Assembly (NCBI GenBank): GCA_019918135.1
Contig: WBZZ01000016.1
Span: 49,811-113,810 of the forward strand
Source: Paulinella micropora
Taxonomy: Eukaryota; Cercozoa; Imbricatea; Euglyphida; Paulinellidae
Length of the DNA stretch: 64,000 bases
Direction: 5' to 3'
Shown here in pieces: positions 48,659-59,297 of this stretch (within the stretch, counting starts at the first letter, position 1; each line of letters opens with the position of its first letter). The position numbers were made by a program, and so were the translations under genes. The notes under the pieces were generated by a model. The model was not told the origin of the DNA and ran no database searches. It saw nothing but the letters and a program-made list of their open reading frames with translations.

Positions 48659-48790
48659 AGTGAGTGTGTTATCTCTTATCTGTGTGTGAAGTGAGTGTGT
48701 TATCTCTTATCTGTGTGTGAAGTGAGTGTGTTATCTCTTATCTGTGTGTGAAGTGAGTGTGTTATCTCTTATCTGTGTGTGAAGTGAGTG
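48604..48790 (+). repeat. 30-bp tandem repeat, six copies
   Basis: Unit 'TTATCTCTTATC' plus 'TGTGTGTGAAGTGAGTGTG' repeated six times without change except at the last copy. It lies exactly at the junction between the GC-rich block and the AT-rich module and supplies the 3' ends of convergent genes on both sides (48,658 plus and 48,769 minus). Confidence 0.9.
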
Positions 48791-49092
48791 AGTAGTGTTA
48801 AGATTCCGACATAAGTGTTGGCAACCTCACACGGCAAGTTCTTTTCAGATAGCCTCACGATACACAGGGTGATGATGGCGATGATGATAGCCATTTGAAA
48901 CAGGTACTTAATAAGACGGCTATCGGTTTTTCGTTTAGTCATACAACAATCCCAATTGTCCTCATATTCGTGGTCTATTTTTTTTTCTTCCTGCTTAATT
49001 TGGACATCTATCACACGGTTCTTCAACTCTGGTGTTAGTTCTCCTTCTGACATATCAATAATAGGTGGTGGCGGATGTAATCTAGGTGGCAT
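48769..49092 (-). CDS. Small single-pass membrane protein
   Basis: 107 residues from ATG 49092 (MPPRLHPPPPIIDMSEGELT; a second ATG at residue 14 is a possible start). One hydrophobic segment (LIKYLFQMAIIIAIITLCIV, about 60-80) follows a charged region with CCMTKRK. The first ATG overlaps the end of the fibre gene by 11 bp on the same strand, a compact virus-like arrangement. The C-terminal 11 residues are encoded by the 30-bp tandem repeat, so the natural end may have been altered. Function unknown. Confidence 0.55.
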   Translation of the reverse strand: MPPRLHPPPPIIDMSEGELTPELKNRVIDVQIKQEEKKIDHEYEDNWDCCMTKRKTDSRLIKYLFQMAIIIAIITLCIVRLSEKNLPCEVANTYVGILTLLTHFTHR

Positions 49093-52000
49093 TAGGTGGG
49101 AATACTTCTGCTCTGATTTCTGCTAATTGTTTGGATAAGTCTTCTATAATATTCATAAGATTTTTATTTTGTTTTTCTAAATTCGTTATTTTTTCTGATA
49201 GTTGTTGAACCGATTTAATCAAGGGGGCTATAAACTCTGGATAAGCGATAGAATAACTATAGTCGCCATTTTCAACCATTTTGACATCTTCTGGTTTAAT
49301 TTTTAAACCTTTCTGTTTACATTCTTCGTTTTGTTTTTCACAAGGAAATTTAATTGCTGTTTTAGATAACCCCGCAAAATCTGGTATATTTAATTCTTGA
49401 AGTAATGTATCCAGCTCCTGTGCTAACATACCCATTCTGAGTGGTGTTTTATCTTCAATCATACGAAAACAAACGGGGTTAATTTTATTAATTAATTCTA
49501 AGCCTGGACATTCTTTAATATCTGATTTCAATCTTTTATCTGAATAAACATAAACATTTAACGGGACTACTAATTGTCCATTATCTGCCCTTAATGACAT
49601 TCTACAAACATTTGACGAATTCTCCCATATAAAACCAGTTGTTGAAGTATTATTCACTCTAAATCTAATCGCCCAACTAGTAAAATCATTATTGAGTGCC
49701 GCTGGTGCTGCCGCTCCAGATAGTGATTTACCCGCCCCTGACTGAGCCATATAAATCCCCCAATTACTATCCCCTGTATCATACATAAAAATTCCATTAT
49801 TGCTTCCTCCGTCTACTTGATTTTGAACCGATATTCTAGACCCACCATCCGCTACCAACATCGCACTCGTATAAAAATTACTCTGTGCAATTAATGACCC
49901 GCTCCCTTTCGCATAAAAATTTATATTTTGATTTCCATCACTTCCCGCCGCATAAATTGAATTATACCCAAAACCTATACCCTGTGTGCCGTTGCTGTGC
50001 CTAAATTCCACACCCGACGAAGCAGGCCCAAAACCGCCAGTGACATATAAACCAACTGGTGTGCCGTGAGACCCGCTCCTCGCTTCTCCCCTTATGTCCG
50101 CGCTGCTATTTACAACTGACACTCCCGCATTCGCCGTAATTAATCCGCTGGCTGTTAATGTCGTCCCTGACACTCCCGCATTAGCCGTAATTAAACCGCT
50201 CGCCGTTAATGTTGTCCCTGTTATACCAGCATTAGCCGTAATTAATCCGCTCGCTGTTATGGCTCCTGTTGCTGTTATGGCTCCGCTTGTCGTTAATGAG
50301 TATCCTGCGATATTTCTTACATTCGTAATATCGTAATTAAATGTCTCATAATCAAAATACAAACTCGCTATACGGGGTTGGCTTCTAAGTGAAGTTCCAC
50401 CGCTTCCCGTCTTATTTACAATAAAAATAATATATCTAGCAGTAGCATTTGAAGCGGGTGTATATGTCTTCGTCGATTGACTCGCCCAGGCTTGCCCCGT
50501 TTGGCTGTCCCATAATGTATATGTTATATTGTCGCTACTTGTTCCAACATACCAAATAGACGGGGTAGTTTCAATAAAGTTCGCAGAAGACGACCGCACA
50601 TAATAAGTTTTTATTTTATATATCGCCCCTAAATCAATTTTTATATATTCGCCCGTGTATGGTGTGCCTCCCCACGTGTTCGTGGTTGCTGGAGTTCTCG
50701 TATATACTCCTGTTGTATCATTGTAATATATAGCCGTTGACCAGTAGTCGTTTTGGTCCGCATTAAAAGCATAATAAGCGGGATAGTATTCGTTAGAAGC
50801 GGAAGCAATAAAACCGCCTGAATTATTGCTTGTCATTGCCTGCGGTGCTGTGTATAAAGTAAAAGCAGAAGCCCCATATTTAACATCGCCCGACATTGTC
50901 CCGCCTGCTAATGGTAGAAAGGTTGAAGACCCTGTAGAATTAACCCAGTTTGTGCCGTTGTATGTTAATAATTGACCATTTGATAAAGGCCCCGTTATTA
51001 CTACATCGCTATGAGTATCAATTGACCCATCCGCTGACACTTTGGCCTTGTTCGCGTCGTGTTCGCTAAATAAAGTAGAAACGACACGACCATTTAAGGA
51101 AGCAACATTCGTTATATTTTGACTATTCATATTTAAGCCCCCATTAGCTATGATTGACTTAGTGGCAGTTATTGCCGTGTTGTTGATTCTAAATAATTCA
51201 TTCGTCCCCCCATAATAAAAAACGTGGCTGTCTGATGAAGCATTCACATTATATATTAAAGTCGCCGCGGCCACTCCAAAACCTAAAAAGGCTGTGGCTG
51301 AAGGTGCGCCCCCATCCCATAAAACTAATTTATTTGTTAATGTCGTTCCGCTTCTATCAATAAAAAGGCTTTTTCCTGCCCCTATTGTTATATTATCACT
51401 TGTTGATATTGTCGTAGTAGATAAGCCCCCATTCGCTGTTATTGCCCCTGTTGCCGTTATAACTCCCGCACTGCTTATATTCATAGCTTCACTCCAAGTT
51501 GATATAGTTGTTCCCGCTGATACTCCTGACTTATACCGAAAAGTTAAATTCGTTCCTTTTTGTATTACAAAATTTGAAGTCGCTGAAGACGATTTCCACA
51601 CTCCGCCCGATACATAAGCATCAAATCCAAAATTAATATCATTATGAGCAAAATTAAACATTTGAAAAACGGGGTGACCATCTGCTGATGTTATTGCTTG
51701 TATATGTGGCCCCGCTGGGTCGCTTGCCGTTCCGTATAATTCTAATCCGCCTGTAGCCCCATTTACTGATTTTGAAGTATTACCAATAACAATTGGCTTT
51801 CCAGCCGTTGTTGTTATTATATCGCTTGAATTTATACCGAGTGAGGCGGTTATAGCACTACTAAAAGTTTTTGTCCCGCCTATTGTTTGGTTGCATGTTA
51901 TTTTCACATTTTGCCCGTCTAGTGTATCCACATATGTTTTATTAGTTGCATCCGTCGTTAAAGTTGGAGTTAATAAATTTATTATTTTTGACTTTTCGCA

Positions 52001-53517
52001 TCTATACCCGCACTCGCATTTATTATATTGCTGAATGACTTTGTTCCTGCTATGGTTTGGTCTGTTGTTAGTTTTACATTTTGCCCGTCTAATGTGTCTA
52101 CATATGTTTTGTTCGTCGCATCCGTCGTTAAAGTTGGTGCTAGTAAATTTATTATTTTTTGACTTTTCGCATCAATACCCGCACTCGCATTTATTATACT
52201 GCTAAATGATTTAATTCCTCCGATTGTTTGGTCGCCTGTTAATTTAACTACCGAGGTATCTAAAACCGATACATCAACCCCATCAACATTACCAACATTT
52301 GAAATAGCAAAACCGCCCATATTTAGACCCGCTGTCATGCTGGCGGTTCCATCTAATCTAAGAAAACGGGAAGCGACATTTCGCCATTGACCTGTTGAAT
52401 AGATGAGCAGTTGGTTGTCTGCTGGTGTTCCTGTAATTAAAACATCGCTGTGTGTGTTAATTGAACCATCTGCTGACACTTTGGCAGTGTTCGCATCGTG
52501 CTCTGAATACAAAGTTGAGACCGTTCTTCCATTTAGTTGATTCACATTTGTAATACTTTGGCTGCTCATATTGATTCCAGCATTTGCCGTTATGAGACCG
52601 CTGGCAGTTATTGCTTTTGTGTATAAAAGTCCCGTTGTGTCAATAGTTATCGCTACATTCTCCCACTGGACAATACTACCAACTGATTTGTTGCTATCAT
52701 AAAAAATTCTTAAATAATCCCCAGATTTAGCAATCGCAAAGTTTGAAGTCGCATAACTTGATTTCCAGTTAAAATTATCTATATAAGCATCAAACCCCAT
52801 AAATATAGAGCCGTGTGATGTGTTAATTAAAGAAAAGGTAGGATAATCATCTTCTGTGGTGACTGCTTGTAAATGAGCACCTCCGATGTTATCAGCATAG
52901 TTGCCATATAATTCTAGTCCGCCTGTTGGTCCATTTACTCCTTTTGTTGCCCTTCCTATGATTAAAGGTTTGCCTAATGAAGTTGTTATTTTGTCTGTGA
53001 ATGTTTTCGTTCCTGCTATTGATTGGTTCCCTGTTAGTTTGACCACAGAAGAATCCAAAACAGAAACATCAATACCATCAACCAAATTAACATTCGTTAT
53101 ACTCTGACCTCCCATATTTAATCCACCCGTCATACTGGCGGTACCGTCTAATCTAAGAAATGGCGGGTTCGTGTTCCTCCATTGTCCTGTGTTATAAATG
53201 AGCAATTGATTATCGGCTGGCGTGCCTGTTATGGTTACATCACTTAAAGCATCTATTGATTTAGTTGCGATACGATTATCAAATCGTTCATCTGTATAAT
53301 ATAAATTTTTTCCTTCTTTAATATCGTCTGTGGTCTTGGTAGATAGTCGTGTGTCAAATCTGGAATTAGTAAAATATAAATTTACGGGGTCCGCATCTTC
53401 TGGAACTCTATCTGTATTTAAGCCCACTATATTCGTGTTGGTAAGGTCTAAATTTTTTATGTCTAGACTATCAACTGAGAATTCATTAAGCCCGAGTAAG
53501 GATTTATATTGCGACAT
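49082..53517 (-). pseudogene. Fibre/adhesin gene with S74 chaperone and discoidin-like domain, frameshifted
   Basis: ATG 53517 (MSQYKSLLGLNEFSVDSLDI). The reading frame runs to about 51,975, where a run of five T (plus strand) replaces the six T of the matching internal repeat at 52,155, shifting frame. The other frame continues without interruption to 49,082, so this is one gene of about 1,480 codons split by one nucleotide. It is built of repeated modules (SAGIDAKSQKIINLLAPTLT; YVDTLDGQNVK; GAITATGAITASGLITANAG), as in trimeric virus fibres. At about 50,330-50,830 an F5/8C-like (discoidin) domain: YYPAYYAFNADQNDYWSTAI then GEYIKIDLGAIYKIKTYYVR. C-terminus: SDKRLKSDI (Ser...Lys dyad) of peptidase S74, a self-cleaving trimerisation chaperone, followed by a coiled coil. 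Role: host attachment. Confidence 0.8.
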
Positions 53518-53690
53518 AGATATTTTAGAATTGCGCTTCGTGCTGGCGCACTCTCGCTTATTCTAAAACATCGAAAAAAATTTAAGAAAAAATTAATTGG
53601 AAGCGATGTTTTATGATGACGAAGTCAGAATAAAATATCAAATAAATATTTAATTTTAAAAATACTAAAAAATAAAAATCTTAGTATAAA
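53518..53690. promoter_or_regulatory. AT-rich divergent promoter
   Basis: 173 bp between the divergent fibre (minus) and charged-protein (plus) genes. AT-rich, with AAAATATTAAATAA-like stretches and a GCGC(TTCGTGCTG)GCGC small inverted repeat near 53,533. It probably serves both transcription units. Confidence 0.5.
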
Positions 53691-54206
53691 ATGCCAAGTC
53701 CTGAAGCGAGCCGACAAAACTGGGGAAAAGCAGTTGATGGAATTAAACAAAAAGCAAAGCAGAGAAAAATGGAACACGCCAAAAAGGTTTTGGAACAATA
53801 CCGAAATGCGGTCAAAAGCGAAGACGAAGATATGGAGCGAAAAATAGCAGAGATAGAAAATAAGAATGTGGCGAGCGATATTATTAATGAGAAAGACCAA
53901 GATGACACACCCGAGCAGAGCGAGAGTGAGGATGAGGTTGATTTCACAGACCTTATCGCCGAAAAGATGGCTAAGATGAAAATCAAAAGAGCAAAAGCAG
54001 AAACTAAGAGAGCAAAGAAGAGTAAGAAACCAGAGCCCGAGAGTGAAGAAAGTGAAAGTGAGAGTAGTGAAGAAGAAGAACCGAAACCAAAAAAAGGGAA
54101 AGGTAAAAAGTCAAATAATAAAGTTTTGGTCAATGTATATAATACAGAGAAACCAACACGGAGCGAAACTTCAAGCGACTTAAGTAAGTGTTTCCTCAAA
54201 TTCTAA
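53691..54206 (+). CDS. Charged low-complexity protein, unknown
   Basis: 171 residues from ATG 53691 (MPSPEASRQNWGKAVDGIKQ). An N-terminal helical part (AKKVLEQYRNAVKSEDEDME) is followed by an acidic Ser/Glu-rich region (EESESESSEEEEPKPKKGKG) and a Lys-rich segment. It ends 4 bp before the integrase ATG, so the two form one transcription unit. Small highly charged proteins are frequent next to integrases and capsid genes of virophages and polinton-like viruses, where they act as minor structural or DNA-binding proteins; no specific homology seen. Confidence 0.6.
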   Translation: MPSPEASRQNWGKAVDGIKQKAKQRKMEHAKKVLEQYRNAVKSEDEDMERKIAEIENKNVASDIINEKDQDDTPEQSESEDEVDFTDLIAEKMAKMKIKRAKAETKRAKKSKKPEPESEESESESSEEEEPKPKKGKGKKSNNKVLVNVYNTEKPTRSETSSDLSKCFLKF

Positions 54207-54210
54207 TAAT

Positions 54211-55224
54211 ATGAGTGAGGAAAATCAACTTGACAATAAACATACAATTATTAATACACAGAATGCTAATAGTCAATTAGAAGACACACCTACTGGAGAA
54301 GTAGTTAAAACAAAAGAAGAAGAAGCACTTGAAATACACCACCAGAAAAAGAACCCAAAAATATGGAACACGATATGGGTTGATAAACCATTAGACCAAG
54401 TCTTTCTTGACTTAGCGGATATGAGCAAAATAAAAGACAAAAAGGGGAATAAGGGGTATGCTTGGATGCTTGTTTGGATTGATTGTCATTCAAGATATTT
54501 AATAATAAAACCATTAAAAAATAAAACAGCACAAGAAGTTTATTATGCTTTGAAATCTATACCTTATAAACCTAAATCAATTACAACCGACAGCGGAGGA
54601 GAATATAAAGGTGCTACTCGTGATTATTTTATTCAAAATGGAATTAAACACGATGTGGTTGAAGTGGGAGACCACAGAGCCTTAGCGGTTGTTGATAGAG
54701 TTATAAGAAGTATAAGAAGATGGTTGGATTTATTATTTGAAACTAATCGTAATTTTGATTGGGTAAGTTATATTCAAGACTTAGTCAATGCTTATAATCA
54801 TAAAGTTCATAGAGGAATTCAGGCTAAACCGACGGATGTATTTTTCGGAAGAGACAAAAATAAACAAGTCATAACTAGAGATAATTTAATTGACGAATTT
54901 AATGTTGGCGATACTGTTAGAAAAGAAAACAAACGGAATTTATTTTCCAAAGGTGGAAAAACTTTCAGTAAAATTATTTATAAAGTCAAAGACCGTTCCG
55001 GATTTAAGTTAATATTAAATAATGACGAATTAGTGAGTCCGAGGGATTTATTGAAAACTAATTTTACAAAACCTATTGACGAAGAAAAAGAAATCAAAGA
55101 ACAAACGAAAGATATTATCAAGGAAAAGAAAACAAAGGAACAACTAAAAAGAGAAAGTATTGAAAGCGATAATATAAGAACAAGTAAAAGAGAAAGAAAG
55201 GCTAAAGTAATATTAGATTTATAA
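54211..55224 (+). CDS. Retroviral-type (rve/DDE) integrase
   Basis: 337 residues from ATG 54211. The rve core spans about 55-180: VFLDLADMSKI (first Asp, D67), WMLVWIDCHSRYLIIKPLKN, SITTDSGGEYKG (second Asp, D127) and HRALAVVDRVIRSIRRWL, where the third catalytic acidic residue is Asp (D162) instead of Glu. The C-terminal part (about 225-275: FNVGDTVRKENKRNLFSKGG through YKVKDRSGFKLILNNDELVS) is an SH3/chromodomain-like DNA-binding segment, then a Lys-rich tail. This type drives integration of polintons/Mavericks, virophages and polinton-like viruses; it is distinct from the gypsy integrase at 59-60 kb. AT-rich and co-directional with the charged protein. Confidence 0.85.
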   Translation: MSEENQLDNKHTIINTQNANSQLEDTPTGEVVKTKEEEALEIHHQKKNPKIWNTIWVDKPLDQVFLDLADMSKIKDKKGNKGYAWMLVWIDCHSRYLIIKPLKNKTAQEVYYALKSIPYKPKSITTDSGGEYKGATRDYFIQNGIKHDVVEVGDHRALAVVDRVIRSIRRWLDLLFETNRNFDWVSYIQDLVNAYNHKVHRGIQAKPTDVFFGRDKNKQVITRDNLIDEFNVGDTVRKENKRNLFSKGGKTFSKIIYKVKDRSGFKLILNNDELVSPRDLLKTNFTKPIDEEKEIKEQTKDIIKEKKTKEQLKRESIESDNIRTSKRERKAKVILDL

Positions 55225-55309
55225 TGAAGATTTTTATAGATTCTTCTTGGCTTATTATATTTCAATACCAAAAAAATCTATGGAAATAAGTGGCGGCGGA
55301 AAAAGACAT

Positions 55310-55833
55310 TTAATCGAATACAACCCTGTAAACAGTCTGGATGGTGAGACCATAGTAGTCTGCGACTGAGCCTATATTGTCCCATAAACGAAACAGCCTC
55401 AAACTACCATCTGTAAACTTGACGACAAAATGCTCTGGCAGTTGGCCTTTTCTCATCGGAGACTTATAAGCATTTAACTTGGTTACTGGTAAACCTTCAT
55501 TATGCTGTTGATAAATTCTTGCGACCCCATTTTCCTTATCTAAATCAACCCAGTAATCTTGTTTTCCTTCAATGGGCTGGTTACGCTCATTATTCGGCAC
55601 CCGCACGACACCAGCCCCCACCCTACCTAATTCTTTCGGTACGTTGGCAGCGGTAATGAGCCCAACACGCATTGCTGCGACTGCTTCCGCCAACACCTAA
55701 AACCCCCCCTTCATTAGCAAAAAAAGAAAAGAAACAACAAACTTACCTTTACTTCGGGGTCTTCAGGTCCCTTGGCTTCAACCTCCTCTGGCACGTCGGC
55801 TACTTCTTCTTCCACAGGGGGTGCGTCGGCCAT
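55310..55833 (-). CDS. Small spliced gene, unknown
   Basis: Two exons: 55,833-55,747 (ATG, MADAPPVEEEVADVPEEVEA, ends with AAG before the donor GTAAGT) and 55,696-55,310. The intron is 50 bp, with branch-point-like GCTAATG and TTTTAG. Total 157 residues, phase 0. The second exon reads RVGLITAANVPKELGRVGAG, then KQDYWVDLDKENGVARIYQQ and HFVVKFTDGSLRLFRLWDNI, ending YGLTIQTVYRVVFD. GC content is higher than the flanking AT-rich genes, suggesting a host gene or a different origin. No family recognised. Confidence 0.65.
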
Positions 55834-56121
55834 CTGCACACACAAAAACAGCAATGGTTTGGTCTTCTTTTCTTAGCCACTTTGGGACTTCTGAGAAATT
55901 CACCAACTGACGAAAAAAGCACGAGGAAAAACCTTTTGCTCAATTACGAGAATTACTGGATTTTCTGCTGCCAATTTGAAATGCCGATAAAAAGGAAAAG
56001 CGAAAATTTTTTTTACACCATAGACGAGAAAACGCCAACTTTAGCCACTTGGCGTGGTGTTTTTTTATGTCTACGCCAACTCTAACACTGGACAACTTTT
56101 GGCGTTAATCCAAAACCGATA

Positions 56122-56586
56122 ATGAGTGAAAGCGATGAAGAAAGTGTGGAACGAGAAGAACCAAACCGTTGGTTTGAGAAACTAAAGGATAAACCTTACT
56201 TTGACATAAATAAACTTAAGATAAGAAATGAGACAAGAAATGAAATAATACAAAGCAGACTTGACGAGAATGAAAAAGAAAGGATTGAATTGGAAAAACA
56301 AAAAAGAGACTGTATAAATAAAGCAAGTGCGATTGACGAAATACTTGCGAAAAGAATAGGAGAAAAAGAAAGAAAGGAGAAAATTGAACAAATGAAACGA
56401 GAAAAAAAGAGAGAAGAAGAACAGAAGAAAAAACAATTAAGATTGCTTGAAAATTGGTTAAGTGCTGAAAATCAACCGATGGGAATAGATGACGAGATAA
56501 CAGCACGAAAGATGATTGATAGTGGAAAAACAACAACAGAAATAATTCAATCGTATGAGAAATTCAAAAGACAGAGAATTGAATAA
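56122..56586 (+). CDS. Coiled-coil protein, unknown
   Basis: 154 residues from ATG 56122 (MSESDEESVEREEPNRWFEK). Acidic start, then a long charged helix from about 45 to 110 (RIELEKQKRDCINKASAIDE; EKERKEKIEQMKREKKREEE), and a short end (SGKTTTEIIQSYEKFKRQRI). The AT-rich codon use is the same as that of the fibre and integrase genes, so it probably belongs with the AT-rich module. Function unknown. A small upstream frame at 55,981-56,085 (34 codons) has no support. Confidence 0.5.
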   Translation: MSESDEESVEREEPNRWFEKLKDKPYFDINKLKIRNETRNEIIQSRLDENEKERIELEKQKRDCINKASAIDEILAKRIGEKERKEKIEQMKREKKREEEQKKKQLRLLENWLSAENQPMGIDDEITARKMIDSGKTTTEIIQSYEKFKRQRIE

Positions 56587-56587
56587 A

Positions 56588-56735
56588 AGTGGTTTAACCA
56601 CTAACTCCTTTTGCGCATAGGAGTATAAACTAGTGTGTATTTAATTTTTATCCAAAACCAAACAAATTGGGCGAAAGCCCTCCTCATTTTCAAAGAAAAT
56701 TTTATTCATATCACACTTGTTTGTGTGATAGGTGG
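56588..56735. terminator. Hairpin-rich 3' region
   Basis: AGTGGTT-T-AACCACT palindrome just after the coiled-coil gene, GGGC-GAAA-GCCC (GNRA-loop hairpin, about 56,670), and TCACAC...GTGTGA (about 56,709-56,726). Placement after a stop codon suggests 3'-end formation or transposon-end structure; unproven. Confidence 0.4.
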
Positions 56736-56933
56736 TTGAGTTGAAGAGTAAGACGAAAAAAGGTCGATTTAATAATACATACTTTTTTCTTGAAGTGTGC
56801 TGTATAAGGCTATTTTGCTGTTTTTGTTTCTTTGTATTTATTTGTCGGGAAAACCACAGGAGGGGGTGCCACAACCCAAACGAAGGCGAGAATTTTGAAA
56901 AAATTCACGCCGAGTTTTGGGTTATCATCTACT

Positions 56934-57110
56934 CACACACGCACACAGACACACACAGACACACACACTGACACACACTGACACACACACACACACACAC
57001 ACAGACACACACACACACACACACACAGACACACAGACACAGACACACACAGACACACACACACACACTTACACATACACAGACACTCACACACACACAG
57101 ACACACTGTA
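56934..57110 (+). repeat. (AC)n / ACACAG microsatellite
   Basis: About 175 bp of CA dinucleotides with ACAGAC interruptions. Open frames across it are artefacts. Confidence 0.9.
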
Positions 57111-57112
57111 CT

Positions 57113-57412
57113 GCCCCCAATGATAGCTCGTAGAAAAGTAATACAACCAAACACAGTCCTCAAAGATTCGTTATATTAGCGTGAAGCCGAAAAGGAAAAC
57201 TGCAACAGACCAGGAATAAAATTGCATCAGGTCCAATCCGGACAAATAATACTGAAAAACAGGCTGGTGCACCTGTCACTAGGAAAAAGTGTACTATCCC
57301 CAACGATATCTCAATGGAAGAGTAAGTCTGTAATATAACCAAACACAGTCCTCAAAAAAAGAGAATGATGTCTCGTTGTATTAGCTCAAAAAGCCGCCAA
57401 AAGACCAGGATC
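57113..57412 (+). repeat. Imperfect tandem duplication, about 185 bp
   Basis: Two copies starting near CCCCAATGATAGCTCG and CCCCAACGATATCTCA, sharing CCAAACACAGTCCTCAAA, then a TTA(T/G)TATTAGC-like stretch and AAGACCAGG. Possibly remnants of a terminal repeat; no gene. Confidence 0.6.
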
Positions 57413-57580
57413 AAATTGGCATTTCAGACGTGTCCGGCCAGACGAAATCTAAAAATAAGTTTTTTACCGGATAATTCGGGTGGTGATGTCCACACGCTCT
57501 CAGATTTATATTTCATGAGAGTCATGGCAGTACCTCACAAACGCCATACGCGATCGAATCGAATTTCGACTGCGGCATAA

Positions 57581-57898
57581 ATAATACAACTATTCTTAGA
57601 TTTCTGGAGGAGTCTGGATCCAGTGGAAGATCCTAAAGTAAGACAATATTTTCCAGTATATAAAGACGCCAAGAAACTTGAGACATGGGATGATACCATA
57701 TCTCCCACAGATAAAAATCATACCGCGTGGATCATACAAGCACTACCACGAGGGGTGCTGTATATTCCTTTTGACTTGGCGCAAGGCGCAATCCCTCACA
57801 AAATTTGGGACGTCCTCGAACAGTCTACCTTAGACTTAACTTTGGTTGGAGGTCCTCCACCAGGTAAAGGAGTCCGCGCGCGTAAAAGGCGTCTATAG
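57581..57898 (+). pseudogene. Open frame of about 105 codons, unknown
   Basis: Open from a TAA at 57,578-57,580 with no ATG near the start. It reads LDFWRSLDPVEDPKVRQYFP, YKDAKKLETWDDTISPTDKN, RGVLYIPFDLAQGAIPHKIW and ends basic (GKGVRARKRRL) before TAG. Protein-like composition. It may be an exon or a retroelement-derived scrap; nothing recognised. Confidence 0.35.
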
Positions 57899-58620
57899 TA
57901 AGTATTTTTTTCTCTAGAAGTATTGTGGACATGATTGATTGCGAACATAGCATTGATCCAATATCGTCCCGACAACTTTACTTAGATATTAAAGCTACTA
58001 CAGAATTCATTCTTCTACAGATTAACAAGACGCAGCTGACAAAAAATAAGCATTCTATTCTCTTGCTTCGGCAGAGACAGACGAGACTGCCACGAAACAG
58101 CACCGTTACGGGATCGCTATTTGAGTGAGCGATGGTGTTTCCTGGACACGACCCGCATTAGTACCAGAATGATGATTTCATTAAAGACTCTACAGTCTAA
58201 TCAAGAACTGATATATTTTAATAACATGAACTGCTACACCGGATTCCATCGATCTCTACTTGTATCGGCATATCGCAAGGTTAGGGCGTACTCAACCCAA
58301 CTTCGGATATAGTAGTCAAACTTGATCACCTGACATTATATTAAAGGATACAGATTTATACAAGGGTATGTCTTCACAAAAAGTAAATGTATTTATGGAA
58401 ACTGACGACAGGTTATTACATATATATGGAAATGGCGACATTACATTATTACTCAACCATAAAACATTATTATTGGACATACTGCACAAATATCTATCGA
58501 CACAAGAAAGAGGAAGATTTTAATATAGATACTGAATTTGCTAGAGTATATACGATTGGTACCGGGGCAAGTATCATTGTTGTTTTATAACTGCTCATTC
58601 GTGGGTTGATGTATCTTCAT
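57899..58620. other. AT-rich spacer, nothing supported
   Basis: Several short frames, none with convincing composition, start context or homology. No structured RNA or repeat noticed. Confidence 0.4.
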
Positions 58621-58626
58621 ACATAA

Positions 58627-59285
58627 CTACAACTCTAAAAGAATCTTAGTCAGAAAAGAAATCAGTTCAAAACGTATTATGTCGGAAACGAAATTCCGCC
58701 ATAAAAACTGGGAGTGGGTACTGTCATCGGCTACGTGTTGAGCAGCAGGCCTCACCAAGTAAAAAGCGTCTTTGGCTAATGAAATATGTCCAATCGCATC
58801 TCCTTCTTTCCAACTGGGGTGAACGAGAGTGTCATTGCCCGCGCGAGGGCCTTGATCTCCGTCATCGCTCCCCTCTTGATGGACTCCTTGCGAACGTGCC
58901 GTCCTTATCGCCTTTCTCGGTCGGTCGTAGATAAGGTCATTTTGCGCTCTCCTTATTTGCGCCTCCGTGAACTTTCCTTCCGGCACGTTCGACTCCACCC
59001 TTTTGCGGGTCTGAGTCCCCGCCGCACTTTTGCGGTCGGTGGCCCGCTTGTTCTCCAGCTCTCCTCCTTCTCCGCAATTGGTGCCCTGTAGGCATCCCGT
59101 TCCGAGATATCCTCCTGACGGATTGGTGGGACCTCTTTAAAGTCAGCCTCCATCCGTTTGAGTGCTTGATCAACGGACTCATCTTCAAGTAGGAAGGGAT
59201 CATACTTAATCAGCCTTCGTAAATTGACTATTTGAACTTTTCCTCTGCCCCTGATTTTATAATTCAAAGGCCCCATCTGTTCCAT
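58627..59285 (-). pseudogene. Integrase C-terminal tail, retroelement 3' part
   Basis: After a stop near 59,296: MGPLNYKIRGRGKVQIVNLR and RLIKYDPFLLEDESVDQALK continue the integrase tail, then a frameshift near 58,980 leads to KEGDAIGHISLAKDAFYLVR. No chromodomain was recognised. Confidence 0.55.
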
Positions 59286-59297
59286 GATCTGGTATGG

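Noticed and set aside
48800-56740. Terminal inverted repeats of a complete polinton
   Set aside because: I compared the sequence next to 48,795 with the right-hand candidates near 55,240 and 56,600-56,740 by eye and found no convincing match.
56917-57163. THTHTD and VCVCVS frames
   Set aside because: Translations of the (AC)n microsatellite.
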